DNA from: Paramacrobiotus metropolitanus
Lineage: Eukaryota > Tardigrada > Eutardigrada > Parachela > Macrobiotidae
Length of the DNA stretch: 64,000 nt
Assembly (NCBI RefSeq): GCF_019649055.1
Contig: NW_026570456.1
Location: 1 to 64,000 of the forward strand
Direction: 5' to 3'
Part shown: positions 40,682 to 51,410 of the stretch, piece after piece
How the letters are laid out: every line of letters starts with the position of its first letter
How positions within the stretch are numbered: the first letter of the stretch is position 1
The notes under the pieces: model-generated
Told to the model about the DNA's origin: nothing
Databases searched by the model: none
What the model saw: only the letters and a program-made list of their open reading frames with translations
Position numbers and translations under genes: made by a program

Positions 40682-43600
40682 ATGACAAAGAACGGGGTTC
40701 CAGAGGAAAATGTCCCGCTCCAAGCAGCCAGTTCTCCTGCTGACAGTAGTGGTCCACCGGCGCCGGTACGCGGACCTCCTCCGGAAAAGCCACTCAGAGA
40801 ACGATTACGCGTGGATCCCAGGCTGTTTTCGGTGAAGATACTGGTATTCATGGTGTACGGAGGTGAGCGCCTATTAACATTAACAAAAAAACTCCAAAAT
40901 TTAAATACCCAACATAAATCTCTGCAGAATGCAGAAATACTGTACCTACATATATCGATTTTTAAAAAAAATATCTGTAGGTAGTGCGGCGATTCTTCCC
41001 TTCGTTACCGTTCACATGAAGAGTCTGGGTATCAGCGTGACGGAAATCGCTGTGATTATGCTACTCGTGCCGATTTTATCCAGTATCGGGCCGACATTAG
41101 CCGGCGCACTGGCCGACCGATTGGGAAACTATAAAATCGTCCTCGTGTCATTTACATTGGTCAGCACCTTTCTGCACGCATGCATGTGGTTTTTTGTCCC
41201 GGCGTACGGCAGCCACACTATTATCACCATGGGAAATCACCCCTTGTCGTCGGATTTTGTCATGCATCTTCCCTGCAATAACGACTATGTACATTTTGAT
41301 TATACCGGTGTACGCGCTCCGCAAGGTTTTCTCCCCAATAACGCCTCGATACGACCGCAAATCCTGTTCTATAAATGCAGCACAAATTGTGCCAAGCTTT
41401 CCGTGGATGCCGTGTGTTTATTCGATTCCCGAAATGTTAGTAATTTGCGCTGCCAACCACTCATCGGCGAACACGTACTAGTTCTTAATGACGCCATTGA
41501 TGACCTATCCAATACCACATTCCAGATGAAAAACACAAAATCCCGCTGCTATAATCAGTTTCCGGCATGGAACGTGACCGTTACCGATTGCTCGATTACG
41601 TGTAAAATAGAACTGCAAAATCATACCATCACCACACAGATTCCCTACGGTGATCGGGTAACAACCCTGGCACTATATTTGACCTTTCGGTTTCTGTCGA
41701 TGACGGCCTTCCGCGGTATCAATCCGATTCTGGATGCAGCGGTGCTTGAATATTCTAAACAGCATGGGGCCGATTTCGGTATCCAGAGGCTGTTTGCTTC
41801 CGTGGGATCCGTGGTAATTCCACCGCTGTCGGGATGGTTAACTGGACTGGCCAGTACTCATTGCGCATGCCCTGATTACGGTCCGGCCTTTTATTTGTTC
41901 GCTGGGATGAACCTAATGGCAGCGGTATTGATTTGTAAAATGGATATAAAGGTCAAACAGCCGCAAACACAGATTCTACGGACGATGGGGATCGTTCTTC
42001 GCAATCCGAATGTGACAGCGTTTCTGGTCGTTGTGTTTTTTTGTGGCTGTGGATGGGGAATTATTCTGAAGTAAGAGTTTAAAAACACTTTCGAACAATT
42101 ACGAAAGACTCGCAGGGATATGCTTCGGCCTTCGCATATGCTTTAGGTATGACTATGAGCTATATTTACGAGTATAATTACCGGTATACTAAGATCCGTT
42201 ATGTTCGTTTTGAAAATATGATGTGATTTCTATATGTAATTTCAGCGTATGTAGAATAAATACTTGTGACATAATTATTATACCAGGGTCATTTAGATTT
42301 ATCTGCACATATATACAGCTGTTTCGTTATTAAAGGCATTTAAATTCTTGGTAAATTTGTATATAAACTATGGATGTACAAAGATCTTTCGCAAATTTGT
42401 TTCATATAAATCAATCGGAAGGTCAACAATTCTGCAACAGCTTACAAACCTAATTGTTTATTCTTACTCAATTAATGAAACAGTGGGAGTACACCTGCAT
42501 ACTTCAGCTATATAAGTACTTGTATATATATAGACTGTAGAGTGTTCTAACTTTGCAGCTATATGTTCCTTTTTATGGAAGATGATCGAGATTTCCAGTT
42601 TTCAGCGCCGGCATGGATGTTGGGTTTAGTGAACACGGTTGGTTATGCCCTGGGAATACCAATATTGTTTTTCTCTACGCAGCTAATTAAGAAAGTCGGT
42701 CATGAAAACCTCTTGGCGATTGGAATACTATGTTATGCTGGACGATTTTTAGCTTATTCGTTCACGTATAATCCATGGCTGATTTATCCCACGGAAGCTC
42801 TGACGGCTTGGACATTTCTCGTTTTCGTTCTTGCTCCACAGTACGCTCTGAAAACCGCACCGAAGTACCTTGCTACGTTGGTCGGACTATTTGGTGCAGC
42901 GAATTTTGGATTAGGTAATTAATAGTAACTGTGCTTGAAAATAAACTGCGACTACCAAAATAGCGGAAACAGCGGTGTAAGATACTAGAGACAAGTAGTA
43001 GTTCTATAGGCGGAAGTTTTATGCTAATTAATCATAGTGAAGACGGATTACCCATTGGATAAGGATCAAGATCACCAAGCGTAAAATCGTGTAGGCTCTC
43101 CATTTGGGTTTACCAGTTTCTGTGATTTCGCAAGTTTTTGCAATGCGTAGTCGCGCACTCTCGCAGTGTAATAATTAACGTATGTACAATTAACAATACA
43201 ATGTGTAGTACTTGTTCCTGTATTGTTACAGGAGGAGGCGCTGGACCCCTAATTGCCGGTCTGCTAATCCATTATCTAGGATATCGTCCAGCATTTCGTA
43301 TTTTAGCTTTATTACTCGGAGTAGTTGGAGGAGTGTATTTACTAGTTTATCATTTTGTACTGAAGAAGAAGTGGCAAGTTATTACAGGTTAGTAGTAACT
43401 GCTGAACTACTAACTTAAGAAGCATTTGTTAAATAGTTTCCGGCACGCTTACAATGCAAGTACCTACATATCTGTATATACAATTGTAGATATATTGGGA
43501 TAACCATGATGTGTTTGAAAGTGACGGTATAAAAAGTGTTATCGTATGACTTGAAGGCATTAATATATAATTTTTACGTGCTTTTATTAGAAAGAACAAA

Positions 43601-43796
43601 TTCTCCGACAGAAAGAACAAAGAGCGAAAATCAATATAAAGAACTGGATCGTAAAATAACAGATGTGGGAGTCGGTATTCTAAGTACTTCGTCGATGTCA
43701 ATATCTGAACCTGTAACGAATGCTTCTGAACCGACTGAGCGTGCGACTGAGCATTCCACAAACGCTTTCCGGAGGAAAATCAGCACCTTGCACTGA
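40682..43796 (+). CDS. MFSD6: Major facilitator superfamily transporter, MFSD6-like
   Basis: Five exons in phase: 40682-40862, 40981-42070, 42559-42914, 43232-43387 and 43591-43796, giving 662 residues. The cytosolic N terminus is Pro-rich (PPAPVRGPPPEKP). Helix 1 is followed by the family-typical LPFVTVHMKSLGISVTEIA and by the MFS loop LAGALADRLGNYK. A long extracellular loop with several Cys and NxT/S sites (about 110-270) is typical of MFSD6. FRGINPILDAAVLEYSK leads into the second half, where GPLIAGLLIHYLGYRPAF and the last helix LLLGVVGGVYLLVYHF are seen. The tail is Ser/Thr-rich. MFSD6 proteins are plasma-membrane MFS members of uncertain substrate. MFSD6 and MFSD6L cannot be told apart by eye. 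All exons are intact. Confidence 0.88.
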
Positions 43797-44562
43797 ACAG
43801 GAAACCTCCCTGTTTTGCCCACATGGATTACAAAGTTTATGTGAAAGTTCTAAAATGTGCAGTGTGTGACAGTTGTCGTTTAGGAAGCTGTAAGCGTTTA
43901 CACGTTTCGACAAGCATTTGTTACGTACGTGTACGTTTATCTTGTTAATATATCAAAAAATTTTGCATACTTCGAGTACTTGTAGTATTATTGCACTTAA
44001 ATGCATGTGTCTTTTCAGCTGACCAATTCTTACATGGGTATCTTCTAATTAAATTAAGTTTTAATCACAATCTTCACAAAGTGCGGTGTATTGGGTTTAG
44101 GTAAACGAATGCAAGGGTTCCGATTTCCATAGAAGCCCATGTATGAAATTAAATTGTGAAAATCTACATGATTTATCGATTCGGTTCACGTCTTAGTACA
44201 ACAGCGCAAGATTAATTAATCTGTGCAAATGCACTTCGACGACCTTTGTGTACTTGGTTCCAGAACATCGTTAAGGTTCATCAACGTACTCCGTACTAGG
44301 GCACGTCTTATAGATACGTAGACTGGAATTTAAGATCTGAATTTGTGCGCCATCGCATAAGAGCCTATTAACGCCCTATTTGAAAAAGAAAACTATTTTA
44401 AAGGTCATAAACACAATTAATTGCGCTTACGAAAAAAATGTGAAGAAACCGTAGTTATGCAAAAGGATATTCTATACAAGTATACGCGACCTGCCTCTTA
44501 TATTATGGTTAGGCAACCCACAAAGATTTATATGCGAGTATCTACGAGTATTAACAAACACG
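43797..44562. other. Intergenic stretch left of the retrotransposon
   Basis: About 770 bp of A+T-rich DNA with no gene seen. It ends with CACG, one copy of the 4-bp target duplication of the retrotransposon. Confidence 0.5.
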
Positions 44563-44959
44563 TGTAACATGATTTATCATGTGTACATGCACAACGTATG
44601 TACTGGTCGTTGGCATAACAGTAACAGTGAGTTGTTACACAACTCACTGGCCAACAGAGTTGTTACACAATGCATAAGTGCCGGTTGGCGTTCGAGCCAC
44701 AGTGCGTTGCTGTATAACGCACTGGCCAACAAAGGCATATTACGCAACACGGAAGTGCATCCGTTTGAATGTCATAACTTCTATTCACTATACGCCAATA
44801 ACGTTGTGTAACTGGACGTTGTCTTGTCCATCTGTTCTCATATATAAGTCCTATGTTTTCAATACTAAAATCGTTGATAGTTTTAGTCAGTCTTAGATCA
44901 ATAAAGACTTATACCATCTAGCCAGCTTTGAGTTACAGTTAGTAAGAACCTACGTTACA
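44563..44959 (+). repeat. 5' LTR of the Ty3/gypsy element
   Basis: 397 bp, from TGTAACATG to ACGTTACA. It contains CATATATAAG (TATA-like, near 44840) and AATAAAGA (polyadenylation-like, near 44900), the usual U3-R-U5 signals. An internal near-palindrome, GAGTTGTTACACAACTC, lies near 44631. Confidence 0.95.
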
Positions 44960-45254
44960 AATGGTGGCTCCAGTGGTCTTTAAAGTGTTTACTATCAACC
45001 TCCATTGACCTTTCCACACTGATCCCACTGTATCTACCGATCTTTATGGATTACAATGGATTACATTTGACCTTTATGTACTAAACTGACATCATAGTTC
45101 CATACAGCTTACAACATAAGTGAACTATCGGTTCCGATCCAGCTGTCTACATCTGACATTTCAGTCCGATTCCTGTTTCTGCTATAACCCTGACCTTTCC
45201 ATATTTGTCCACCATATGTACTGAACGGATTACTCTGTGACCTCTTATCAGTTG

Positions 45255-45767
45255 ATGCCGAACACTCGTAGTAACACCGACATACCGGATAAGAATTTTG
45301 AGCAAACCGACATCGAGCTGCGCCTTGCCAACCAGGCAGGTAAGACACGCAATACTGACAATAGAGCGACAGACACAGACAGTGACCTTTCCACAACATC
45401 AACGCCAAATCCAGCAACAATGACCACTATCACATTTGAGGATACCCAAGTGCAAGCAATCCATACAGGACTACAACCACTGATTTCAAAACACGACATC
45501 CTCAGACGGTTTAGCCTAAACGACATCCCAATCCTAATTGACCTTTACAACGTGATCACTGTTACTGACGAAGCTGACGCACTATCCCAACTCCAAAATG
45601 GAACTTTTCCATTCAAGATGTCCAAGGCTGACCTTAAAGCATTGTATCTAGCAACAAAGGATAGGGCCTTCCAGTCATTAATCAACACAAACAATGTGTA
45701 CGGAAGAAAGATCGACCAACTTCTTCAAGAAATGACCTCACTTAAACAACAACAACAGCAACAACAA

Positions 45768-45814
<47 letters not shown>

Positions 45815-46820
45815 ACAACAACAGCAACAAACTGGATCAACTCCCATTACTACCATTCTTCAAACGTCCGGAATGCAACTTTCTCCTAAAGATTTCCCGA
45901 AATTTGGCGGTGAGTCACACGAAGATGTACGCGAGTTTACCGAACGCTACGAAAGTTTTACCCGAGTTTATGGATGGACGGAAGCGACAAAACTGACGAA
46001 TCTTAACTTGTGCTTCATCAACAATGCCTTAAGATGGTGGGAATCGGAGCAAACCAAACATGTAACCTGGATCAGCGCGAAGAACGCCCTGCTTAAAATT
46101 TTTGGCCCTACTGACCTGGACTACGACCTGAAGAAGGAAGAATACCAGAACTTAGCGAAGTCGGATCCTCCATCATACGTCACGAAAGTCCTGAAAATGT
46201 TTGATGTCATCAACCCTACAGCCACTGAGCACGAAAAGGCGAACGAATTATTTCGTGAACTCCCGACACGCATGAAATCGAACTTTGTCACCAATCGACC
46301 GACAACCGTAGCCCAGTTCCTGGACAAGCTGAAGACCGAGGCAACTAAGGAGCAGTACAAGGAAAAGGCCCAAAGGGAATCAGAGGCTGATGACTCAAAA
46401 GCAAAGGTTTTCTTTACGGAAACACGGAACAGCGAAATAACTGATTTGTCTAAACGCCTGGATCAAGTAGTCAACATTGTGGAAAACATAACACGAGGAT
46501 CCCAGCCCAACTTCCGGCGTAACGAAAGCCGATTTAACGGACGCAACACTCGTTCAGATGCAATATGTCACCGCTGTGGTAATAAAGGTCATATGCAGAA
46601 GGACTGTTGGACAAAATGCAATAAATGTGGAAGAAAAGGTCATGTCGCTCGCGAATGCAGAAGCCAGGGACGAAATACGGACCAGAATTACAGAAGAAAC
46701 CCGAACAATTTTTCCAGGGGAGGAAATTCTAACCGCGACAGTAATAATAACAACAGGCAACCGTCGTACTTCAGCTACGAAGAACACGACGACACACTGG
46801 AAATACCTGAGTTAAACTAA
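45255..46820 (+). CDS. gag: Gag polyprotein of the Ty3/gypsy element
   Basis: 521 residues from the ATG at 45255 to a TAA at 46818-46820, in one unbroken frame. An N-terminal segment is followed by a run of 28 glutamines (45747-45830, mixed CAA/CAG). The capsid-like domain begins near FPKFGGESHEDVREF, with the retrotransposon-gag core WWESEQTKHV. Two CCHC zinc knuckles, CHRCGNKGHMQKDC and CNKCGRKGHVAREC, lie in a basic Arg/Asn-rich tail and bind the RNA genome. The poly-glutamine tract is unusual inside a Gag. The ATG was chosen because the open frame further upstream has no earlier ATG. Pol lies in a different frame after the stop. Confidence 0.93.
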
Positions 46821-46836
46821 AGGCCGTGGCAGATAA

Positions 46837-48023
46837 GGCTCTTTTGCTACGGTAAACAATCAACTGGTCTGTACAAATTCGACATCCGGCGCAATAACCT
46901 GCAAAGTACGAGTTGACAATGAGCCAATAGAAGCCATCGTAGATACCGGATCAGGAATTTCAATAATAAATCAGAAATTTTTTGAGAAAAGAATTTGACT
47001 AAACAACCATGGAACGGTACCATCGCAACGTCCGCATCAGGTGATAAACTCAACATTTCAGGATCATGCAGAGTCCCCATAGATTTGATGAAAGAGAGAG
47101 TATGGGTGAAAGCAGCCATACTAGAGGGGTTCCCTTATGCCATGCTGCTTGGGACCGACTATCTTCGGTCAACACCCTTTGTGATTGATTTCAAACAAAA
47201 TAAAGTCTTCAATCCCAGGGCACGTCTAATGGCCGATTTAAAGAACACCATGCCAGTACCATCCACGAATACGCTACTCCGCAACCGGACATCCTCAGCA
47301 CAACCTTTGCCCAAGTTTGGCCGATTTGGTCGGAGGGTTGGAGATGTACGAACACCCAATCAAACGCGCGATGAGAGGGAGGAGCAGCACTGTTCATCAG
47401 TGAAGAACCTAGGAATCACTGAAGGCATGATGTTAACAAAGAAGTCTCCGGAGAAGAAAGAAGTAGAGAGAGAAGAGAAGAAAGAAGAGAGAAGAGAAAA
47501 GATTGAAGAAGAGAGAGATAAAGAAAGAGAAGAGGAGGAGAAGGCGTACGCAGAAGAAAATGGGCAATTAAGCCCGAAAGACCTCCTGGGGGACTCATCA
47601 AAATTTATAGAGGACCAGCTGTCAATGGCCGACATTGAAGATATGGTCAAGCTAGGACCGGAACTCACCGGTGAAGAGAAGAAAATGCTCCTGAAATTAC
47701 TGTTTAAATACCGCGAGATTTTTCCAACGAAGCAATCACCAATGGGACGTGCAAATTGTGCGAAGTGTTACATCGACACCGGTAATAACGAACCAACATC
47801 AAGGCACCTGAGACGATTTTCTCAGTGGGAACGTGAGGCAATTGATAAGCAAATAGATGAATGGATACACCTAGGAATAATATCACCTTGCCAATCCCAG
47901 TATGCAGCTAATTTAGTTCCAATACAACAAAAGATAAAATTCGTATATGTGTGGATTATCGGGACCTCAACAAAATTACTGTCAAAGATAAATACCCAAT
48001 TCCAAGGATCGATGACTGCTTAG
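46837..48023 (+). pseudogene. pol: Protease and pol linker region, frame-broken
   Basis: The aspartic-protease motif IVDTGSG (46936-46956) is in one frame, which ends at a TGA at 46996-46998. The rest of the protease domain (about NISGSCRVPIDL, then AMLLGTDYLR, the flap and Ile-Leu-Gly-type core) continues in the next frame from about 46995, so one base is out of register near the TTT at 46994-46996. That second frame then runs through a highly charged Glu/Lys/Arg linker (KEERREKIEEERDKEREEEE) and the start of reverse transcriptase (ANLVPIQQK), and leaves the RT frame near the AAAA at about 47931. The linker is odd: it is almost pure purine on the coding strand (47445-47545). Confidence 0.8.
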
Positions 48024-49480
48024 AATCGCTTAGAGGTAGTAAATATTTTACTAGTCTAGATCTAGTTCAAGGATACCTGCAAATTCCGATTGAAGAATCA
48101 TCCAAGGTGAAAACAGCTTTCCTTACTTCGACAAACCAATACCAATTCGAGGTGATGCCTTTTGGCCTTACCAATGCCCCCGCGACATTCCAGCGCATGA
48201 TGAATAAAATTTTTACCGGATTAATTGGCCAATACATCGTTATTTACCTGGATGATATAAACATCCATAGCCGGACATTTCAGGAACACCTTGAGCATTT
48301 AGAAACAGTTTTACAAAGATTAACGGCAGCAGGACTAAAACTTAAACCATCAAAGTGCAACTTTGGACACCGTGAAGTAGAATTTTTGGGACATCTTGTC
48401 AATCCAGACGGCATATTTCCCAATCCCAAAAGAGTAGAAGCCATACAAAACTACCAAGCCCCGACAACCAGGAAACAACTTCGAGGATTTATCGGGATGG
48501 TCGGATATTACAGCAAGTTTATCCCGAACCTCGCTACAATATCGGCACCCTTACATCAACTGACCTGCAAAGACACACCTTTCCAGTGGACAGAAACACA
48601 GCAGAAAGCTTTTGAAACATTGAAGCGAGCATTAACAACGAAACCCATTCTGGCACATTTCGACCGGAATTTACGGCACATAGTGGAGACGGACGCCAGT
48701 GGTGTTGGACTCGGTGCTGTTCTACACCAAGTCGAAAACGACGGAAGGAAAACGGTCATCACCTACGCGAGTAAAGCTTTATCAAAATCCGAACGGAACT
48801 ACAGCGCCACGGAACAGGAATTATTAGCAGTAGTGTGGGCACTCGACAAGTTTCGCCCATATATAGGCGATCCAAATAGAACTTTTGAAGTTATAACGGA
48901 CCACAATGCTCTGCGAGGACTTATAAACGCAAAGAATCTTACAGGACGTCACGCACGTTGGATTTTAAGGTTACGGCAGTATAATTTTAATATCGGATAC
49001 AGAGCCGGAAAAGAGAACGTTGTCGCCGATTGCCTGTCAAGATATCCTTTCGACAATTCCAACACGCCTAAAAATCTGAAATTTGCCAACCCGTTATTTC
49101 ACATAACGACTTCCAACCTAAAACAAGAGCAACAGACAGACAACTTCTGCAGGCGAATTTCCAGTATCCTTAAAGGCCCGACGCACATCGAAGCCTATAA
49201 ATACCGGCGTACACGATTCACGTTGATAGCTGACTTACTGTATCGCATAGCATACCGGAACGATAAAATGGTTACCCTGTTAGTCATCCCAAGATCAATG
49301 CAGAGAGAAGTTTTGCATAATGCACACGACGCAAATGGACATTTTGGAACTGAGAAAATGTATCACCAACTTCACGACAAATATTACTGGCCCGGCATGA
49401 CGGACTCCATATCTGCATATATTAAACAATGTATTTCCTGTAATGTTAAAAGCCTCCACCAGGCAAACCATCAGGTTTGA
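47951..49480 (+). CDS. pol: Reverse transcriptase, RNase H and integrase zinc-binding segment of pol
   Basis: An unbroken frame of 509 residues. It starts just after the previous frame break with MDYRDLNKIT (the VDYRxLN motif) and continues through TSLDLVQGYLQIP, MPFGLTNAPATFQ and the catalytic YLDDI (YxDD). RT is followed by the tether HFDRNLRHIVETDASGVGLG and RNase H (YSATEQELLAVVWAL, DHNAL). The C-terminal part holds the integrase H-H-C-C finger (NAHDANGHFG...CISC). The frame ends at a TGA near 49480, where a further one-base break separates it from the integrase core. It copies genomic RNA into DNA and degrades the RNA strand. Confidence 0.9.
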   Translation: MDYRDLNKITVKDKYPIPRIDDCLESLRGSKYFTSLDLVQGYLQIPIEESSKVKTAFLTSTNQYQFEVMPFGLTNAPATFQRMMNKIFTGLIGQYIVIYLDDINIHSRTFQEHLEHLETVLQRLTAAGLKLKPSKCNFGHREVEFLGHLVNPDGIFPNPKRVEAIQNYQAPTTRKQLRGFIGMVGYYSKFIPNLATISAPLHQLTCKDTPFQWTETQQKAFETLKRALTTKPILAHFDRNLRHIVETDASGVGLGAVLHQVENDGRKTVITYASKALSKSERNYSATEQELLAVVWALDKFRPYIGDPNRTFEVITDHNALRGLINAKNLTGRHARWILRLRQYNFNIGYRAGKENVVADCLSRYPFDNSNTPKNLKFANPLFHITTSNLKQEQQTDNFCRRISSILKGPTHIEAYKYRRTRFTLIADLLYRIAYRNDKMVTLLVIPRSMQREVLHNAHDANGHFGTEKMYHQLHDKYYWPGMTDSISAYIKQCISCNVKSLHQANHQV

Positions 49481-50487
49481 TGCAACCGTTTCCCGTGGAA
49501 GGACCTTGGCACACCATCGGAATAGACTATCAAGGCCCGTATACAACATCCTCAAAGGGGAACCAATACGTTATAGTTGCAATCGACCACCTGTCCAAGT
49601 GGATAGAAACAAAAGCCGTAAGAAATGCCACAGCAGAGAACGCCGCTAAATTTATAATGGAGCAAATCATCCTACGTCATGGGGTACCAAAATACATCGT
49701 ATCCGATCGAGGGAGACATTTTTGCAATGATCTTTTGTCACAGTTGACGAAGCTTCTAAACTGCAAACAACGGTTTACGACTTCATATCATCCACAAAGT
49801 AATGGAATGACAGAGCGAGCAAACAAGACTATTGCTGAATGTCTGTCGAAATACTGCGACGACCACAACAAATGGGATAACTACTTGCCCTTCGTAACAC
49901 ACTGCATTAATACAACCGTCAACGCCACTACAAAATACTCTCCATACGAACTCCTACATGGACGCCAAGCAACATCTGCCCTCGACACAGCATTAAACCA
50001 ACCGGAAGCCATTCACGACCTTGACCATTACGTGAAAGAAACTACGGAGTATATAAAAGATGCACAGGAACTAGCCAAACTACGATGTATCGATGGAAAC
50101 GAAAGAAATCAAGTACCGTATAACGAGAGGAGAGTAGCTGCGCAGTACGAACCAAATGACCTTGTGTACCGCTGGAACGTACCTCGGCTTGTTAACAAAG
50201 ATGGCAAAATTATCCCAGCCGACACTCGGCTTACCACCAAACTGCTTAAACATTGGCACGGACCGTATCGCGTAATCCGACAGTTGAACAACGTTAACTA
50301 CGAAATTGAGAACATAAACGGAAAACGCAAGAAGGACGTTGTCCACGTTTCCCAACTGAAACCGTGGTACGACAAGTTAGATGAAGAGGAGAATATCCAA
50401 CTCGCTAAAACGACTCCAAAAGAACAACATACAACAGAGAACAGAGACACTGGAAGCAACACCAAAACACCACAGGGACAACAATGA
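49477..50487 (+). CDS. pol: Integrase catalytic core and C-terminal domain of pol
   Basis: An unbroken frame of 336 residues after a one-base register break at about 49477. The DDE triad is visible: GIDYQGP (first Asp), IVSDRGRHF (second Asp) and the Glu in YHPQSNGMTERAN. The C-terminal SH3-like domain reads KHWHGPYRVIRQLNNVNYEIEN and ends with a hydrophilic tail (TENRDTGSNTKTPQGQQ). No chromodomain follows. The polypurine tract and 3' LTR begin 78 bp after the stop, leaving no room for an envelope gene. Confidence 0.9.
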   Translation: MMQPFPVEGPWHTIGIDYQGPYTTSSKGNQYVIVAIDHLSKWIETKAVRNATAENAAKFIMEQIILRHGVPKYIVSDRGRHFCNDLLSQLTKLLNCKQRFTTSYHPQSNGMTERANKTIAECLSKYCDDHNKWDNYLPFVTHCINTTVNATTKYSPYELLHGRQATSALDTALNQPEAIHDLDHYVKETTEYIKDAQELAKLRCIDGNERNQVPYNERRVAAQYEPNDLVYRWNVPRLVNKDGKIIPADTRLTTKLLKHWHGPYRVIRQLNNVNYEIENINGKRKKDVVHVSQLKPWYDKLDEEENIQLAKTTPKEQHTTENRDTGSNTKTPQGQQ

Positions 50488-50565
50488 GCCAAGATACAAT
50501 TTACGTGAAAGAAAAACAAGACCAGTTTATAAATAATTTTCAATTATTTTTTTCTTTAGAAGGAG

Positions 50566-50963
50566 TGTAACATGATTTATCATGTGTACATGCACAACGT
50601 ATGTACTGGTCGTTGGCATAACAGTAACAGTGAGTTGTTACACAACTCACTGGCCAACAGAGTTGTTACACAATGCATAAGTGCCGGTTGGCGTTCGAGC
50701 CACAGTGCGTTGCTGTATAACGCACTGGCCAACAAAGGCATATTACGCAACACGGAAGTGCATCCGTTTGAATGTCATAACTTCTATTCACTATACGCCA
50801 ATAACGTTGTGTAACTGGACGTTGTCTTGTCCATCTGTTCTCATATATAAGTCCTATGTTTTCAATACTAAAAATCGTTGATAGTTTTAGTCAGTCTTAG
50901 ATCAATAAAGACTTATACCATCTAGCCAGCTTTGAGTTACAGTTAGTAAGAACCTACGTTACA
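50566..50963 (+). repeat. 3' LTR of the Ty3/gypsy element
   Basis: 398 bp, identical by eye to the 5' LTR except for one extra A in an A run near 50873. It is preceded by the polypurine tract AGAAGGAG and followed by CACG, the second copy of the target duplication. Confidence 0.95.
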
Positions 50964-51410
50964 CACGTATAACTATTTCTGTGGATAGCAGATACACTCA
51001 TACACAACACGCAAGTAGAACTGATTTTGTGCCCATTCTTTTATGTGCGGTAATAAGAAACCAAACATAACTGATGCAAAATTGCTCGCAAATCAATCAA
51101 CAAATACCACTTTTGATTTAAGACATATACAGCATTCTACACAGTACACCGTCCCCTTGTCAAAAAATTAAACAGAGGCTTACATTCAGAAATATGATAT
51201 TCTATGTACACTGGGAAAATGCAGGTTTATATAAAGCCGCGATTGGGATTTTTGATGATCACGACGAGGAAACGCAGAGACCAGAAAAACAAACTAGAAA
51301 CGCACTGTGATATCTGCGACGGTAATACATCCAGGATTTCTACAAAGACAAACCGTTAGTTCATCTCGTCCGCGTACAGACAAGCGGAAACATCAAGGTC
51401 GGACTTGCAT
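50964..51410. other. Short intergenic stretch right of the retrotransposon
   Basis: I see no gene. It holds the 3' flank of the EB-like gene that ends at 51411. Confidence 0.5.

Larger units (their letters stand above)
44563..50963 (+). mobile_element. Ty3/gypsy LTR retrotransposon, recently inserted
   Basis: This 6.4-kb element is bounded by LTRs of 397 and 398 bp that differ by one base, with TGTAAC...GTTACA ends and a 4-bp target duplication (CACG) on both sides. The order is LTR, primer-binding region beginning TGG at about 44962, gag, protease, reverse transcriptase, RNase H, integrase, polypurine tract AGAAGGAG, LTR. The domain order (RT-RH before integrase) marks Ty3/gypsy (Metaviridae). 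No envelope gene is present. The near-identical LTRs show the insertion is very recent, yet pol is interrupted by three single-base frame breaks, so this copy as read cannot make a full pol product. Confidence 0.95.

Noticed and set aside
44569-44896. Open frames of 80 and 72 codons inside the LTR, repeated at 50572-50881
   Set aside because: They are the same LTR sequence twice; LTRs are regulatory and these frames lack any known domain.
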